Assembly: GCF_040706615.1 (NCBI RefSeq)
Contig: NZ_JAPDRF010000002.1
Location: 248,001-312,000, forward strand
Length of the DNA: 64,000 nucleotides
Source of the DNA: Lentisalinibacter sediminis
Lineage (GTDB): Bacteria; Pseudomonadota; Gammaproteobacteria; Steroidobacterales; Woeseiaceae
Reading direction: 5' to 3'
The notes under the pieces are model-generated. The model made no database searches. It had not been told where the DNA came from and saw only the letters and a list, made by a program, of their open reading frames with translations. The translations under genes and the position numbers were made by a program. Shown piece after piece: positions 8,383 through 17,964 of this stretch. The first letter of the stretch is position 1; every line of letters starts with the position of its first letter.

Positions 8383-9321
8383 TCATACCGAACCCGGGGG
8401 CGGCTCGGTGGTCGCCGGGAATTCGTCCGCGCAATCCCCATACTCGATCTCGATGGTGGAGTGATCGATGCCGTATTCCTGGTGCAGCCGCCGCTTGATG
8501 ACGCGTATGACGGCCGCGGGATCGCCATTGTCGTCTGCCAGCGTCACGTGCATCGTCAGCATGAGACGAGCCGGCGTGAGGCTCCACACGTGGACGTGGT
8601 GGACGTCGCACACGCCGGGCACCGAGTCTGCGAGTTCGCGGCGCATCTGCGGCACGTCGAGCCACTCGGGGGTGCCCTCGAGCAGGATGTGGGCAGAGCG
8701 CTTCACCAGACTCCAGGCGCTGCGCAGTATCAGTGCCGCCACCACCAGCGACAACAGCGGATCGATAGGCATCCAGCCCGTGCCGAGGATAACCACGCCG
8801 GCGACGATGGCGGCCACGGAACCCAGCAGGTCTCCCAGCACGTGCAGCAGCGCCCCCTGCATATTCAGGTTTTCCCGACTGCCGCCGTGCAGCACGAAGA
8901 ACACCAGCAGGTTCACGGCCAGGCCGATGGCGGCGATCACCAGCATCAGGCCGGCAGTGACGTCGACCGGGGTGAGCAGGCGCTCGAAGGCCTCCATCAC
9001 GATCCAGCCGACGATACCGATCAGCGTGAGGCCGTTGATGAGGGCGGCCACGATCTGGAAGCGGTGATAGCCGAAGCTCCGCTTGGCATCGGCCGGTCGC
9101 GCCGCCATCCGCGCTGCCATCCACGCAAGGGCGAGTGCCATCGCGTCGGTGACCATGTGACCGGCGTCGGCGATCAGCGCCAGGGAGCCCGCCGCGATGC
9201 CGCCGACGAGTTCCACCACAGCGAAGCCGCCGGTCAGCGCCAGCGCGAGGGCCAGCCGCCTGGAGTCGGACTTCTCTTCCCGGTGTGCGCCACCGGCGTG
9301 GGTGTGACTGTGAGTGTGCAT
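8383..9321 (-). CDS. Cation diffusion facilitator (CDF) zinc/divalent metal exporter
   Basis: This 312-residue exporter is of the CDF (CzcD/ZitB) family. It opens with a His-rich tail (MHTHSHTHAGGAH), followed by six transmembrane segments. The zinc-site motifs are ALIADAGHMVTDAM in TM2 and HVLGDLLGS in TM5. The cytoplasmic C-terminal domain includes DVHHVHVWSLTPA. The His/Asp pairs (HD in TM2 and TM5) point to Zn2+, with Cd2+ or Co2+ possible, exported in exchange for protons from cytoplasm to periplasm. It stands alone, convergent with the upstream hydrolase gene. No metal-responsive regulator is adjacent. Confidence 0.9.
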   Translation of the reverse strand: MHTHSHTHAGGAHREEKSDSRRLALALALTGGFAVVELVGGIAAGSLALIADAGHMVTDAMALALAWMAARMAARPADAKRSFGYHRFQIVAALINGLTLIGIVGWIVMEAFERLLTPVDVTAGLMLVIAAIGLAVNLLVFFVLHGGSRENLNMQGALLHVLGDLLGSVAAIVAGVVILGTGWMPIDPLLSLVVAALILRSAWSLVKRSAHILLEGTPEWLDVPQMRRELADSVPGVCDVHHVHVWSLTPARLMLTMHVTLADDNGDPAAVIRVIKRRLHQEYGIDHSTIEIEYGDCADEFPATTEPPPGSV

Positions 9322-9399
9322 GGGATCCGTATCGCTCCGCGGCGCAGAGTGCCACGAACCGGGCCGCCGCGGGGAGGACGTTATAGCATCCGGCCCTGC

Positions 9400-10341
9400 T
9401 CAGGCCAGCTTGCGCGCGAGATCCGCTTCCGGCTGCTGGAGACGAACATGGCCGGCGGCGGCCAGCGCGTGCACTCGTTCCTGCAGACCCTGGAACAGCG
9501 CCTCCGCGCCTCCCGCCCAGTGCTCGCCATGGATGCCGACCCAGGAGTTACGCAGTTCCTTGGCGCGGTACATCGCGATGTCGGCGATGCCGAGCACCTG
9601 CTCCCAGCTCAAGAGGTCCGGCCGGGTGCCCAGGAACGGGTAGCTCGCGAAGCCCACCGAGCAGGTGGTGTGGGCTACCGCGCCGTTGCCGAGTTCGAAT
9701 ACGTGGCTCTCGATGTGCGAGCGGATCCGCTCGGCGAGGGACGAGACCTCGGTGCTGGTGGCTTCCCGGCCGATCACCAGGAACTCGTCGCCGCCCCAGC
9801 GGATAACGACGTCCGATGAGCGGCAGGCACCGATGAGCACGTCGCGCACCTCGAGCAGCATGCGGTCGCCGGCCACGTGTCCGTGGGCATCGTTCACCGG
9901 CTTGAAGTGGTCCAGGTCGACCATCAGGAAGACGATGTCGTTGTTCCGGTCCATGCCGCCGCCGCGGCTGCCGCCGTCGTGCTGGCGCTGCACCAGGTCG
10001 ATGTCGTCGGAGATCTGCTCGAAAAGGTAACGGCGATTCCTGAGGCCGGTGAGTGCATCGGTGTGACTCGCCTCGTGCAGTTTGGCGTTCGCCAGCTGCA
10101 GCTCGGCGTTGCGGTCGGCCAGGTCGCGGGTGCGGCTCCGCACCTGCGCCTCCAGCCGGCGGCAATACTCGGTCTCCTGGTAGAGTTCCCGCTCCCGCAC
10201 CCGGTGCACCCAGACACCGGCCGCGACCAGGCAGGCGAGCCAGGGCAGGCGCAGTTCCCAGCCGAACCAGGGCACGTCGGCCAGCAGCAGCGGCAGCGCT
10301 GCGCCCAGGCCCAGCAGGATCATCGTCGCCGTCCGACGCAC
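9400..10341 (-). CDS. Membrane-anchored diguanylate cyclase (GGDEF)
   Basis: This 313-residue protein has two short hydrophobic segments near the N-terminus (residues 7-21 and about 29-44), a coiled-coil linker rich in Arg/Glu (ERELYQETEYCRRLEAQVRS), and a C-terminal GGDEF domain. The active site is intact (RWGGDEFLVIG). An RSSD allosteric I-site sits five residues before GGDEF, so product inhibition by c-di-GMP is expected. The start is a GTG at 10341, five bases after the stop of the upstream GGDEF/EAL gene; an ATG six codons later is an alternative. Both genes are therefore one transcription unit for c-di-GMP turnover. There is no recognisable sensor domain beyond the membrane part. Confidence 0.88.
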   Translation of the reverse strand: MRRTATMILLGLGAALPLLLADVPWFGWELRLPWLACLVAAGVWVHRVRERELYQETEYCRRLEAQVRSRTRDLADRNAELQLANAKLHEASHTDALTGLRNRRYLFEQISDDIDLVQRQHDGGSRGGGMDRNNDIVFLMVDLDHFKPVNDAHGHVAGDRMLLEVRDVLIGACRSSDVVIRWGGDEFLVIGREATSTEVSSLAERIRSHIESHVFELGNGAVAHTTCSVGFASYPFLGTRPDLLSWEQVLGIADIAMYRAKELRNSWVGIHGEHWAGGAEALFQGLQERVHALAAAGHVRLQQPEADLARKLA

Positions 10342-10346
10342 CGCGG

Positions 10347-12521
10347 TCAGCCGGTGTTACGCAGCGCGAACCGGCTGCGGATGGTGGCGAGATCGATCAC
10401 GGCGCCCTCCGGGGTCCGGCCGAGATGGGCTGCCAGGAAGGCGGGCACGTCGTCGACGCGCAGTGGCTCGGCGAAGAAGAACCCCTGCAGCGCGTGGCAG
10501 CCGCGCTCGCGCAGGAAATCGATCTGCTCCACGGTCTCGACGCCCTCCGCGATGACGGCGAGGCCGAGCTCGCGGGACATCGCGATGATGGCCGAGCAGA
10601 CCGAGCGCTGGGCCGTGTCGGCCTGGCACTGCTCGACGAACGAACGGTCGATCTTGATGGCCTTGACCGGATACTGGATCAGCCGGCCGAGGGAGGAATG
10701 GCCGACGCCGAAGTCGTCGATCACGATGCCGACGCCCAGCGCCTTGAGCTTCTGCAGCATCACTGCGGCCTGCCTCTCACGCATCAGCATGGCCTCGGTG
10801 AGCTCCAGCTCGAGCTGCGCGGGCGCCAGTCCGGACGCCTCCAGCGCGCTGTGGATCACCCGCGGCAGGTCCTCGCGGCAGAATTCCTGCTCGGAGAGGT
10901 TGACCGATACCGGCGGCATCGTCTCCCAGGTCTCGGCCCAGTAGGCGGCATGGGCGCAGGCGGCGTGCAACACCCATTTGCCGATGGGCCGCATCAGGCC
11001 GGTCGCCTCGGCGAGCGGGATCAGTTCCCGCAGGGATACGGCGCCGCGTGCCGGGTGCTGCCAGCGCAGCAGCGCCTCCAGACCGGCCACCCGTCCCGTC
11101 TCGAGATCGATGCGCGGCAGGTATCGCAATTCCAGCTGGTCCCGCTCGATGGCCAGTCGCAGCTCGTCTTTCAGGTCGAGCCGGCGCAGCGCGCGCTGGC
11201 GCATGGTGTCGGAGTAGAATTCCTGGCCCGCGTCGCCGCCCATGCGCGCTTCGTCCAGCGCAGCCCGGGTGCTGTGTAACAGGCCCTGCGCGTCGCTGCC
11301 GTCCGCCGGGTAGAGGGCAATGCCGATGCTGGGCGTGACCTCCAGCTTATGCCCCTGGTAGCTGACCGGGTCGGCGAAAGCGGCGCGGATGCGGCCTGCG
11401 ACCTGTGCCACTGTCCCGCGGTCGTCCACGTCGCGCAGCACGACGACGAATTCGTCGCCGCCGATGCGCGCGAGCTCGGTCGCGCCGCCCTCTCCCGGTC
11501 GGGCCCGTTGCACGGCGTCTGCATCGCGCAGGCAGCGCTCGAGCCGGCTGCCGACGACACGCAGGATGGCGTCGCCGACGGCGCGGCCCAGGCTCTCGTT
11601 GATGCGCGTGAAGCGGTCGAGGTCGACACTCATCACTGCCAGACCGCGGCCGAGCCGGCGAGCGTCTTCGATCATCGCGTCCAGCCTGCCGATGAAGGCG
11701 GTACGCCCGGGCAGGCCGGTCAGCGTGTCCGGCCCGCCGCCGCCGGCACGACCCGCGACGGCCATGTCGGTCACGTTGCGCGTGATCGCCATTACCCGGT
11801 CCCGGCCCTGTGTCAGCAGCCGCATCTCGTAGCGCTGTTTCTCGCCGGCGCCGCCGAGCTCGAACTCGAAGTTGCACGGTCCGCGGCTGGACAGGGTGCG
11901 CCGGATGTTGCGCACGATCAGCGCCGCCACGTCCCGGGGCAGTACCTCTGAAAGGCGGCGGCGGGCGAGTCGTTCGGGCCGGAGCAGCGGGTCCTTCTCA
12001 CCGCCGCCGAGATACTCCCGCACCATCCCGTCCTCGCCCAGCACGAAGAACGTGTCCGGGACCGCGTGCAGTATGCGTGCATCGGCCATGAGTGCGGGCT
12101 GCATGCCGGTCAGCGTGCGGCCGGTATCGCCGTGGGAGCGGAACCGTTCCCGCAGGAAGACATGATCGACAGGCTTGATGAAGACCGCCGTGGCGCCGGC
12201 GGCATAGAGGCGATGCAGCGCCTCACGGCCGTCGCCGTCCGTCAGGGCGATCAGGGGCACGTGCTCCAGCCGGACGCGGCTGCGGACACGCCGGCACCAG
12301 TCTTCGGTGAGCTCGCCGGCATCCACGACGATGAGCGCCGGCGGCTCCTCCGGGAAACGGGCGGCCCGCGTCGAGGCGGCCGGGATCTCGCCGACATGGA
12401 AGCCCTCTTCTTCGAGCGCCGCCACGACGAGATCCCGGGTCTCGCTCCGCGAGGCGACCACCAGAGCCTGACAGTCTTCGCCGCCGGTCGCGTATCCGTT
12501 TTCCCGGGTCCAGGATTGCAT
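10347..12521 (-). CDS. Receiver-like/PAS/GGDEF/EAL c-di-GMP signalling protein
   Basis: With the ATG at 12521 this is a 724-residue protein; an in-frame start at 12596 is possible but adds residues without homology. The order is a receiver-like domain (LVVASRSETRDLVVAALEEEGF, ending AAGATAVFIKPVDH), a PAS-like domain (ILHAVPDTFFVLGEDGMVREYLG), GGDEF (IGGDEFVVVL) and EAL (GLEALLRWQHPARGA, IDDFGVGHSSL, IKIDRSFV). The GGDEF active site is intact, but no RxxD lies five residues before it, so it lacks the I-site. The EAL loop residues look complete, so it may hydrolyse c-di-GMP. It is encoded upstream of a diguanylate cyclase that does carry an I-site. Confidence 0.87.
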   Translation of the reverse strand: MQSWTRENGYATGGEDCQALVVASRSETRDLVVAALEEEGFHVGEIPAASTRAARFPEEPPALIVVDAGELTEDWCRRVRSRVRLEHVPLIALTDGDGREALHRLYAAGATAVFIKPVDHVFLRERFRSHGDTGRTLTGMQPALMADARILHAVPDTFFVLGEDGMVREYLGGGEKDPLLRPERLARRRLSEVLPRDVAALIVRNIRRTLSSRGPCNFEFELGGAGEKQRYEMRLLTQGRDRVMAITRNVTDMAVAGRAGGGGPDTLTGLPGRTAFIGRLDAMIEDARRLGRGLAVMSVDLDRFTRINESLGRAVGDAILRVVGSRLERCLRDADAVQRARPGEGGATELARIGGDEFVVVLRDVDDRGTVAQVAGRIRAAFADPVSYQGHKLEVTPSIGIALYPADGSDAQGLLHSTRAALDEARMGGDAGQEFYSDTMRQRALRRLDLKDELRLAIERDQLELRYLPRIDLETGRVAGLEALLRWQHPARGAVSLRELIPLAEATGLMRPIGKWVLHAACAHAAYWAETWETMPPVSVNLSEQEFCREDLPRVIHSALEASGLAPAQLELELTEAMLMRERQAAVMLQKLKALGVGIVIDDFGVGHSSLGRLIQYPVKAIKIDRSFVEQCQADTAQRSVCSAIIAMSRELGLAVIAEGVETVEQIDFLRERGCHALQGFFFAEPLRVDDVPAFLAAHLGRTPEGAVIDLATIRSRFALRNTG

Positions 12522-12728
12522 TATGTAAAGCCGTTGCGGCTCCCGCGTATTGAAACTGTTGTTGGGACAGAGACTAGCGCCTCGCGCAGGCCTCATTGTT
12601 GAGCCAGTTCACGATTGGGCGAAGCGATGCCGGGGTCGTGGAATCCCCCGATATCCAGGCGCCTAGGGGACCCGGTATTTAGAGTGTTGGGGGGCAGCAT
12701 TCCTCCGCGTGGGCCCACGGTATCCCCG

Positions 12729-14369
12729 ATGAACGAGAGCAGCCGCGATCTGACCCGCCCGGCGGATCTTCGCCACGACGCCCTGACCGGGCCGAGGCGG
12801 GAGCGCCGGCCCGTGTATGTGGATCTGCTGCCGCCGTGCAACGCCGCCTGCCCGGCCGGGGAGAACATCCAGGCCTGGCTGGGCGCCGCCCAGGCCGGTG
12901 ACTACGAGTCCGCCTGGCGGATACTGGTCGCGGACAACCCGCTGCCGGCGGTGCACGGCCGGGTCTGCTACCACCCCTGCGAGGAACACTGTAACCGCAC
13001 GCCCATCGACCAGGCGGTGAGCATCCATGCCGTGGAGCGATACCTCGGCGACCGGGCACTGGCCGAGGGCTGGCAGGCGGAAGCGCCCGCCAGGGAGACC
13101 GGCCGGCGCGTGCTGGTCGTGGGTGCCGGACCGAGCGGTCTGTCCGCTGCCTGGCACCTGCGTCGGGCCGGTCACGCCGTGGAGATCCGTGACGCGGGGC
13201 CCGTCGCCGGCGGGATGATGCATGTCGGCATCCCGGCCTACCGGCTGCCGAGGAACGTGCTGGAGGCCGAGATCGCACGGATCGAGGCAACGGGCGTCGT
13301 CATCACCCTGAATCACAAAGTGGAGGACCTGGAGCGGGAGCGGGCCGAGGGCGGTTTCGATGCCGTCTTCGTCGCGGTGGGTGCCCACCTCAGCAAGCGC
13401 ATCGACATCCCGGCCCGGGACGCCGGCAGGGTCATGGACGCGGTGACCTTCCTGCGTGACGTCGACGCCGGCCAGACACCGCGGCTGGGCCGGCGCATCG
13501 CGATCTATGGCGGCGGCAATACCGCGATGGACGCCGCTCGGGTGGCGCGCCGGCTGGGCGCAGACGAGGCGCTGATCGTCTACCGCCGCGACCGGGAACA
13601 CATGCCGGCGCATGCCTTCGAGGCGGCGGATGCCGAGGAGGAAGGCATCCGCATCAACTGGCTGCGCTCCATCCGCGAGCTGGATTCCACCCGCATGACG
13701 GTGGAGGTGATGGAGCTCGACGAGAACGGCCGGCCGCGCCCCACCGGCGAGACCGAAACCCTCGAGGCGGACAGTCTCATTCTCGCCCTCGGCCAGGACA
13801 CCGATACGGGCTTCCTGCGCGCGGTGGAAGGCATCGAATTTCACCGGGACGGCACCGTCGTGGTGAACGAACGGATGATGACCGGCCACGAGGGCGTATT
13901 CGCCGGCGGCGACATGGTGCCCTCCGAGCGCACCGTCACCGTGGGCGTGGGCCACGGCAAGAAGGCCGCCCGCCACATCGACGCATGGCTGCGCGGCGAG
14001 CGCCACGAGCCGGCACCGAAGCACCCGGTAGTGACACGGGATCTGCTCCGTCTCAGCCTCTACCAGGGCACCTTCGCGCAGGCGGAACCGAAGCGGCCGG
14101 CGGCGACTCGGGCGGAGGATTTCGGCGAGGTCGTCTCCACCATCACGGAACCGGAGGCCAGGCACGAGGCGGCGCGCTGCCTGTCCTGCGGCAATTGCTA
14201 CGAGTGCGACGGCTGCCTCGCCGCCTGTCCGGAGGACGCTGTCATCAAGCTCGGACCCGGCAAGCGCTACCGCTTCGACTACACACTGTGCACCGGCTGC
14301 GCCACCTGCTTCGAACAGTGCCCCTGCCATGCCATCGAGATGATCCCGGAGCCCGGCCTTGAACGCTGA
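12729..14369 (+). CDS. GltD-like NAD(P)H oxidoreductase fused to a 2[4Fe-4S] ferredoxin domain
   Basis: This 546-residue protein begins with the Cys-rich Fe-S domain of GltD-type proteins (CNAACPAGENIQAWL, then CYHPCEEHCNR). An FAD-binding Rossmann motif (VLVVGAGPSGLSAAWHL) and an NAD(P) motif (IAIYGGGNTAMDAARVARRLG) follow. A ferredoxin tail carries the clusters CGNCYECDGCLAACP and CTGCATCFEQCP. GltD proteins pass electrons between NADPH and Fe-S partners. Here the partner is evidently the downstream NifJ, whose TTG start lies inside the last codons of this gene (11-base overlap). I use ATG 12729; the frame stays open to 12615, but that extension has no homology. It probably links NAD(P)H to ferredoxin-level electrons. 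Confidence 0.85.
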   Translation: MNESSRDLTRPADLRHDALTGPRRERRPVYVDLLPPCNAACPAGENIQAWLGAAQAGDYESAWRILVADNPLPAVHGRVCYHPCEEHCNRTPIDQAVSIHAVERYLGDRALAEGWQAEAPARETGRRVLVVGAGPSGLSAAWHLRRAGHAVEIRDAGPVAGGMMHVGIPAYRLPRNVLEAEIARIEATGVVITLNHKVEDLERERAEGGFDAVFVAVGAHLSKRIDIPARDAGRVMDAVTFLRDVDAGQTPRLGRRIAIYGGGNTAMDAARVARRLGADEALIVYRRDREHMPAHAFEAADAEEEGIRINWLRSIRELDSTRMTVEVMELDENGRPRPTGETETLEADSLILALGQDTDTGFLRAVEGIEFHRDGTVVVNERMMTGHEGVFAGGDMVPSERTVTVGVGHGKKAARHIDAWLRGERHEPAPKHPVVTRDLLRLSLYQGTFAQAEPKRPAATRAEDFGEVVSTITEPEARHEAARCLSCGNCYECDGCLAACPEDAVIKLGPGKRYRFDYTLCTGCATCFEQCPCHAIEMIPEPGLER

Positions 14370-17300
14370 ACGCCAACCGTCGGTGACGACGCTGGACGGC
14401 AACGAGGCCTGCGCCCGCATCGCCTACCGCCTCAGCGAGATCTGCGTGATCTATCCCATCACGCCCTCCTCGCCCATGGGCGAGCTGGCCGACCAGTGGT
14501 CGAATACCGGTCGGCAGAATATCTGGGGCGACGTGCCGTCGGTGGTGGAGATGCAGAGCGAGGCGGGGGCGGCCGGCGCCGTGCACGGCGTGCTGCAGAC
14601 CGGCGCGCTGGCGACCACGTTCACGGCCTCCCAGGGCCTGCTGCTGATGATCCCCAACATGTACAAGATCGCCGGCGAACTGACGCCGACTGTCTTCCAC
14701 GTGGCCGCGCGCTCGGTGGCCGGTCAGGCGTTGTCGATCTTCGGTGATCACCAGGACGTGATGGCGACCCGCCCGACCGGGTTCGCCCAGCTCGCATCCG
14801 CCTCGGTGCAGGAGGCGCAGGACCTCGCGCTGATCGCCCATGCCGCGACGCTGGCAACCCGGGTGCCGTTCCTGCACTTCTTCGACGGCTTCCGCACCTC
14901 TCACGAGATGAACACGCTGGAGCTGCTGCCCGACGACGTGCTGTCCGCGATGGTGCCGGAAGAACTGGTGATGGCCCACCGCGGGCGGGCGCTCGATCCC
15001 GATGCCCCGGTACTGCGCGGCACCGCCCAGAATCCGGACGTCTATTTCCAGGCCCGGGAGGCGGCAAACCCCTGGTATGCGGCCGTACCGGCCGCCGTCG
15101 CCGGAGCGATGGAGCGCTTCGCGGGCCTGACGGGCCGCCGCTACCGCCTGTTCGACTACACGGGGGATCCGGAAGCCGAACGGGTGATCGTCCTGATGGG
15201 CTCGGGCGCGGGCACGGCGACCGAGACGGTCGAGCACCTGAATGCCCATGGCGAGAAGGTGGGACTGCTGCAGGTCCGCCTGTTCCGGCCCTTCGATGCC
15301 GGGGCCATGTGCTCGGCGCTACCGCCCACCGTGCGCCGGATCGCCGTACTGGACCGTACCAAGGAGCCCGGCTCGATCGCCGAGCCGCTGTGCCTGGACG
15401 TGATCGCAGCGCTCGCCGAACGCGGGCAGGGTCATGGCGGCCGCGTGGAGGTGTTCGGCGGACGCTACGGTCTGTCGTCGAAGGAGTTCACGCCCGCCAT
15501 GGTCCGGGCCGTCTTCGACAACCTGGCGGCGGACGAGCCGAAGCGCGGCTTCACGGTCGGCATCGACGACGATGTGAGCGGCACCAGCCTGTCCGTGCCG
15601 ACGGACTTCCGCCTCGACCGGGGCGAGACGTTCCAGGCGGTGTTCCACGGTCTCGGTGCCGACGGCACCGTCAGCGCGAACAAGAACACGATCAAGATCA
15701 TCGGCAGCCGGCCGGGCACCTGCGCCCAGGGTTACTTCGTCTACGACTCCAAGAAGGCCGGCTCGCGGACCGTGTCTCATCTGCGCTTCGGACCTGACCC
15801 CATCCGCTCCACCTGCCTGATCGAGGAGGCGGATTTCGTCGCCTGCCACCAGTTCGATTTCCTGCATACCGGCGACGTACTCGGACTGGCAAGACGCCGG
15901 GCGAGGGTGCTGCTGAACGCGCCGGGGCCCGCGGACGAGGTCTGGGCGCAACTGCCCCGTTCGGTACAGCGGGAGATCCTCGACAAGGACCTGGACGTGT
16001 GGGCGATCGACGCCTATCGGGTGGCCCGGGAGGCCGGGCTGGGGCGGCGTATCAACACGATCATGCAGACGTGTTTCTTCCAGCTCATGGGCATCATGCC
16101 CGCGGAGGAGGCCATCGCGCAGATCAAGGAGGCCATCGGCAGGAGTTACCGTCGCAAAGGCCCGGAAGTGGTCGAGCAGAACTACGCAGCCGTGGATCGG
16201 GCCATCGCCAACCTGGCGCCGGTCCCGCCCGGCGACGTCACGGCCACCTCCGACCGGCGGCCGCCCGTGCCGGAGGATGCGCCGGAGTTCGTGCGCCGCG
16301 TCACCGGCCCGCTGCTGGCCGGCCGTGGCGATGCGCTGCCCGTGAGCGCCCTGCCCGCGGACGGCACCTGGCCGACCGGCACCGCAGCCTGGGAGAAGCG
16401 CAATATCGCCGACTTCGTGCCGGAGTGGGACCCGGAGATCTGCATCCAGTGCGGCCAGTGCGGCGCCGTCTGCCCCCACGGCGTGATCCGGGCGAAGTTC
16501 TTCGACGATGCGGGGCTGGATGATGCGCCGTCCGGCTTCGCCAGCGCACCGGTCTCCGCACGGGGCTTTCCGGATACCCGCTATACGCTGCAGATCTACG
16601 CCGAGGACTGCACGGGCTGCGCGCTGTGCGTGGACGCCTGCCCGGCGAGGAATATCGAGCGTCCCGCCGAGCGCGCCATCAACATGCGCCCGAAGCCGGC
16701 GGACCTCGAGCCGGTACGCGCGCACCTCGCCTGGTTCGAAGGGCTGCCCGACGTGGACCGGGGCCACGTGGACTTCTCCAACATACGCGGCGTGCAGTAT
16801 CTGCCGCCCCTGTTCGAGTTCTCCGGCGCCTGCGCCGGCTGCGGCGAGACGCCCTACCTGAAACTGCTGTCCCAGCTGTTCGGCGACCGGGCGGTGATCG
16901 CCAATGCCACCGGCTGCTCGTCCATCTACGGGGGCAACCTGCCGACCACGCCCTGGGCGAAGAATCACGAGGGCCGCGGGCCCGCCTGGTCGAACTCGCT
17001 GTTCGAGGACAATGCGGAGTTCGGCCTCGGATTCCGGCTGAGCGCCGACCAGCACCGCCGTCACGCCGAGCTGCTGCTGCGCGAACTGGCGCCCCGGCTG
17101 GAGCCGGACCTGGTGGACGGGCTGATCGACGCGGTGCAGGACGAGGAGTCCGAGATTCGCGAGCAGCGCCGCCGCGTGGCCGCGTTACGCGAAGCCCTGG
17201 CCCGCATCGACGACCCCCGGGCGACGCGCCTCGCCTCGCTGGCGCGCCATCTGGTCAGGCACAGCATCTGGCTCGTCGGCGGTGACGGCTGGGCCTACGA

Positions 17301-17964
17301 CATCGGCTACGGCGGCCTCGACCACGTGCTCTCGCTGGAGCGCGACGTGAACGTCCTGGTGCTCGACACGGAGGTCTATTCCAACACCGGCGGCCAGGCA
17401 TCGAAATCCACGCCGACGGCCGCGGTGGCGAAGTTCGCCGCCGGCGGCAAGAGCGTGGCCAAGAAGGACCTGGCGCTGCAGGCCATCGCCTATGGCCACG
17501 TCTACGTCGCCCGCGTCGCCCTCGGCGCCAACCCGCAGCAGACGCTGCTCGCCTTCCGCGAGGCGGAGCGCTATCCGGGGCCCTCCCTGATACTCGCCTA
17601 CAGCCACTGCATCGCCCACGGCATCAACATGGAGCACGGCCTCAGGCAGCAGAAGCTCGCGGTCAGCTGCGGACACTGGCCGCTGATGCGCTATAACCCA
17701 CTGCTGGCCGAGCGGGACCAGGCGCCCTTCCTGCTGGACTCGCCGCGGCCGACGAAGCGCTTTCGCGACTACGCCAGCCGGGAGATGCGCTACCGGGTGC
17801 TGGAGGCCAGCGACCCGGAGCGGGCCGAGTGGCTGATGACCCGCGCGCAGGAACACATCGACCGGCACTGGCGCATCTACGAGGAGATGGCCGGCCGCGG
17901 CACCGAGGCCAATCCCTATCGCCACCTCGCCGCCGGCGACAGCCCCGGAGGGAAACCGGCATGA
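14359..17964 (+). CDS. nifJ: Pyruvate:ferredoxin (flavodoxin) oxidoreductase, single-chain
   Basis: This 1201-residue fused 2-oxoacid:ferredoxin oxidoreductase converts pyruvate and CoA to acetyl-CoA and CO2, or runs in reverse. The N-terminal domain has YPITPSSPMGE. Two ferredoxin clusters lie around the middle (CIQCGQCGAVCP and CTGCALCVDACP). The TPP domain has CAGCGETPYLKLL, NATGCSSIYGGN and SNTGGQASKSTP. Length and order are those of complete NifJ. It starts at TTG 14359 with GGAG eight bases upstream, overlapping the preceding gene by 11 bases. Its stop overlaps the next start as ATGA. The enzyme is O2-sensitive in most organisms, so its place next to an O2-tolerant hydrogenase suggests micro-oxic or variable oxygen life. 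Confidence 0.93.
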   Translation: MNAERQPSVTTLDGNEACARIAYRLSEICVIYPITPSSPMGELADQWSNTGRQNIWGDVPSVVEMQSEAGAAGAVHGVLQTGALATTFTASQGLLLMIPNMYKIAGELTPTVFHVAARSVAGQALSIFGDHQDVMATRPTGFAQLASASVQEAQDLALIAHAATLATRVPFLHFFDGFRTSHEMNTLELLPDDVLSAMVPEELVMAHRGRALDPDAPVLRGTAQNPDVYFQAREAANPWYAAVPAAVAGAMERFAGLTGRRYRLFDYTGDPEAERVIVLMGSGAGTATETVEHLNAHGEKVGLLQVRLFRPFDAGAMCSALPPTVRRIAVLDRTKEPGSIAEPLCLDVIAALAERGQGHGGRVEVFGGRYGLSSKEFTPAMVRAVFDNLAADEPKRGFTVGIDDDVSGTSLSVPTDFRLDRGETFQAVFHGLGADGTVSANKNTIKIIGSRPGTCAQGYFVYDSKKAGSRTVSHLRFGPDPIRSTCLIEEADFVACHQFDFLHTGDVLGLARRRARVLLNAPGPADEVWAQLPRSVQREILDKDLDVWAIDAYRVAREAGLGRRINTIMQTCFFQLMGIMPAEEAIAQIKEAIGRSYRRKGPEVVEQNYAAVDRAIANLAPVPPGDVTATSDRRPPVPEDAPEFVRRVTGPLLAGRGDALPVSALPADGTWPTGTAAWEKRNIADFVPEWDPEICIQCGQCGAVCPHGVIRAKFFDDAGLDDAPSGFASAPVSARGFPDTRYTLQIYAEDCTGCALCVDACPARNIERPAERAINMRPKPADLEPVRAHLAWFEGLPDVDRGHVDFSNIRGVQYLPPLFEFSGACAGCGETPYLKLLSQLFGDRAVIANATGCSSIYGGNLPTTPWAKNHEGRGPAWSNSLFEDNAEFGLGFRLSADQHRRHAELLLRELAPRLEPDLVDGLIDAVQDEESEIREQRRRVAALREALARIDDPRATRLASLARHLVRHSIWLVGGDGWAYDIGYGGLDHVLSLERDVNVLVLDTEVYSNTGGQASKSTPTAAVAKFAAGGKSVAKKDLALQAIAYGHVYVARVALGANPQQTLLAFREAERYPGPSLILAYSHCIAHGINMEHGLRQQKLAVSCGHWPLMRYNPLLAERDQAPFLLDSPRPTKRFRDYASREMRYRVLEASDPERAEWLMTRAQEHIDRHWRIYEEMAGRGTEANPYRHLAAGDSPGGKPA

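Noticed and set aside
12600..12728. tRNA- or small-RNA-like stretch before the NifJ operon (GGGGTCGTGGAATCCCC)
   Set aside because: No TTC-type T-loop, no cloverleaf and no CCA end could be built; left as an untranslated leader.
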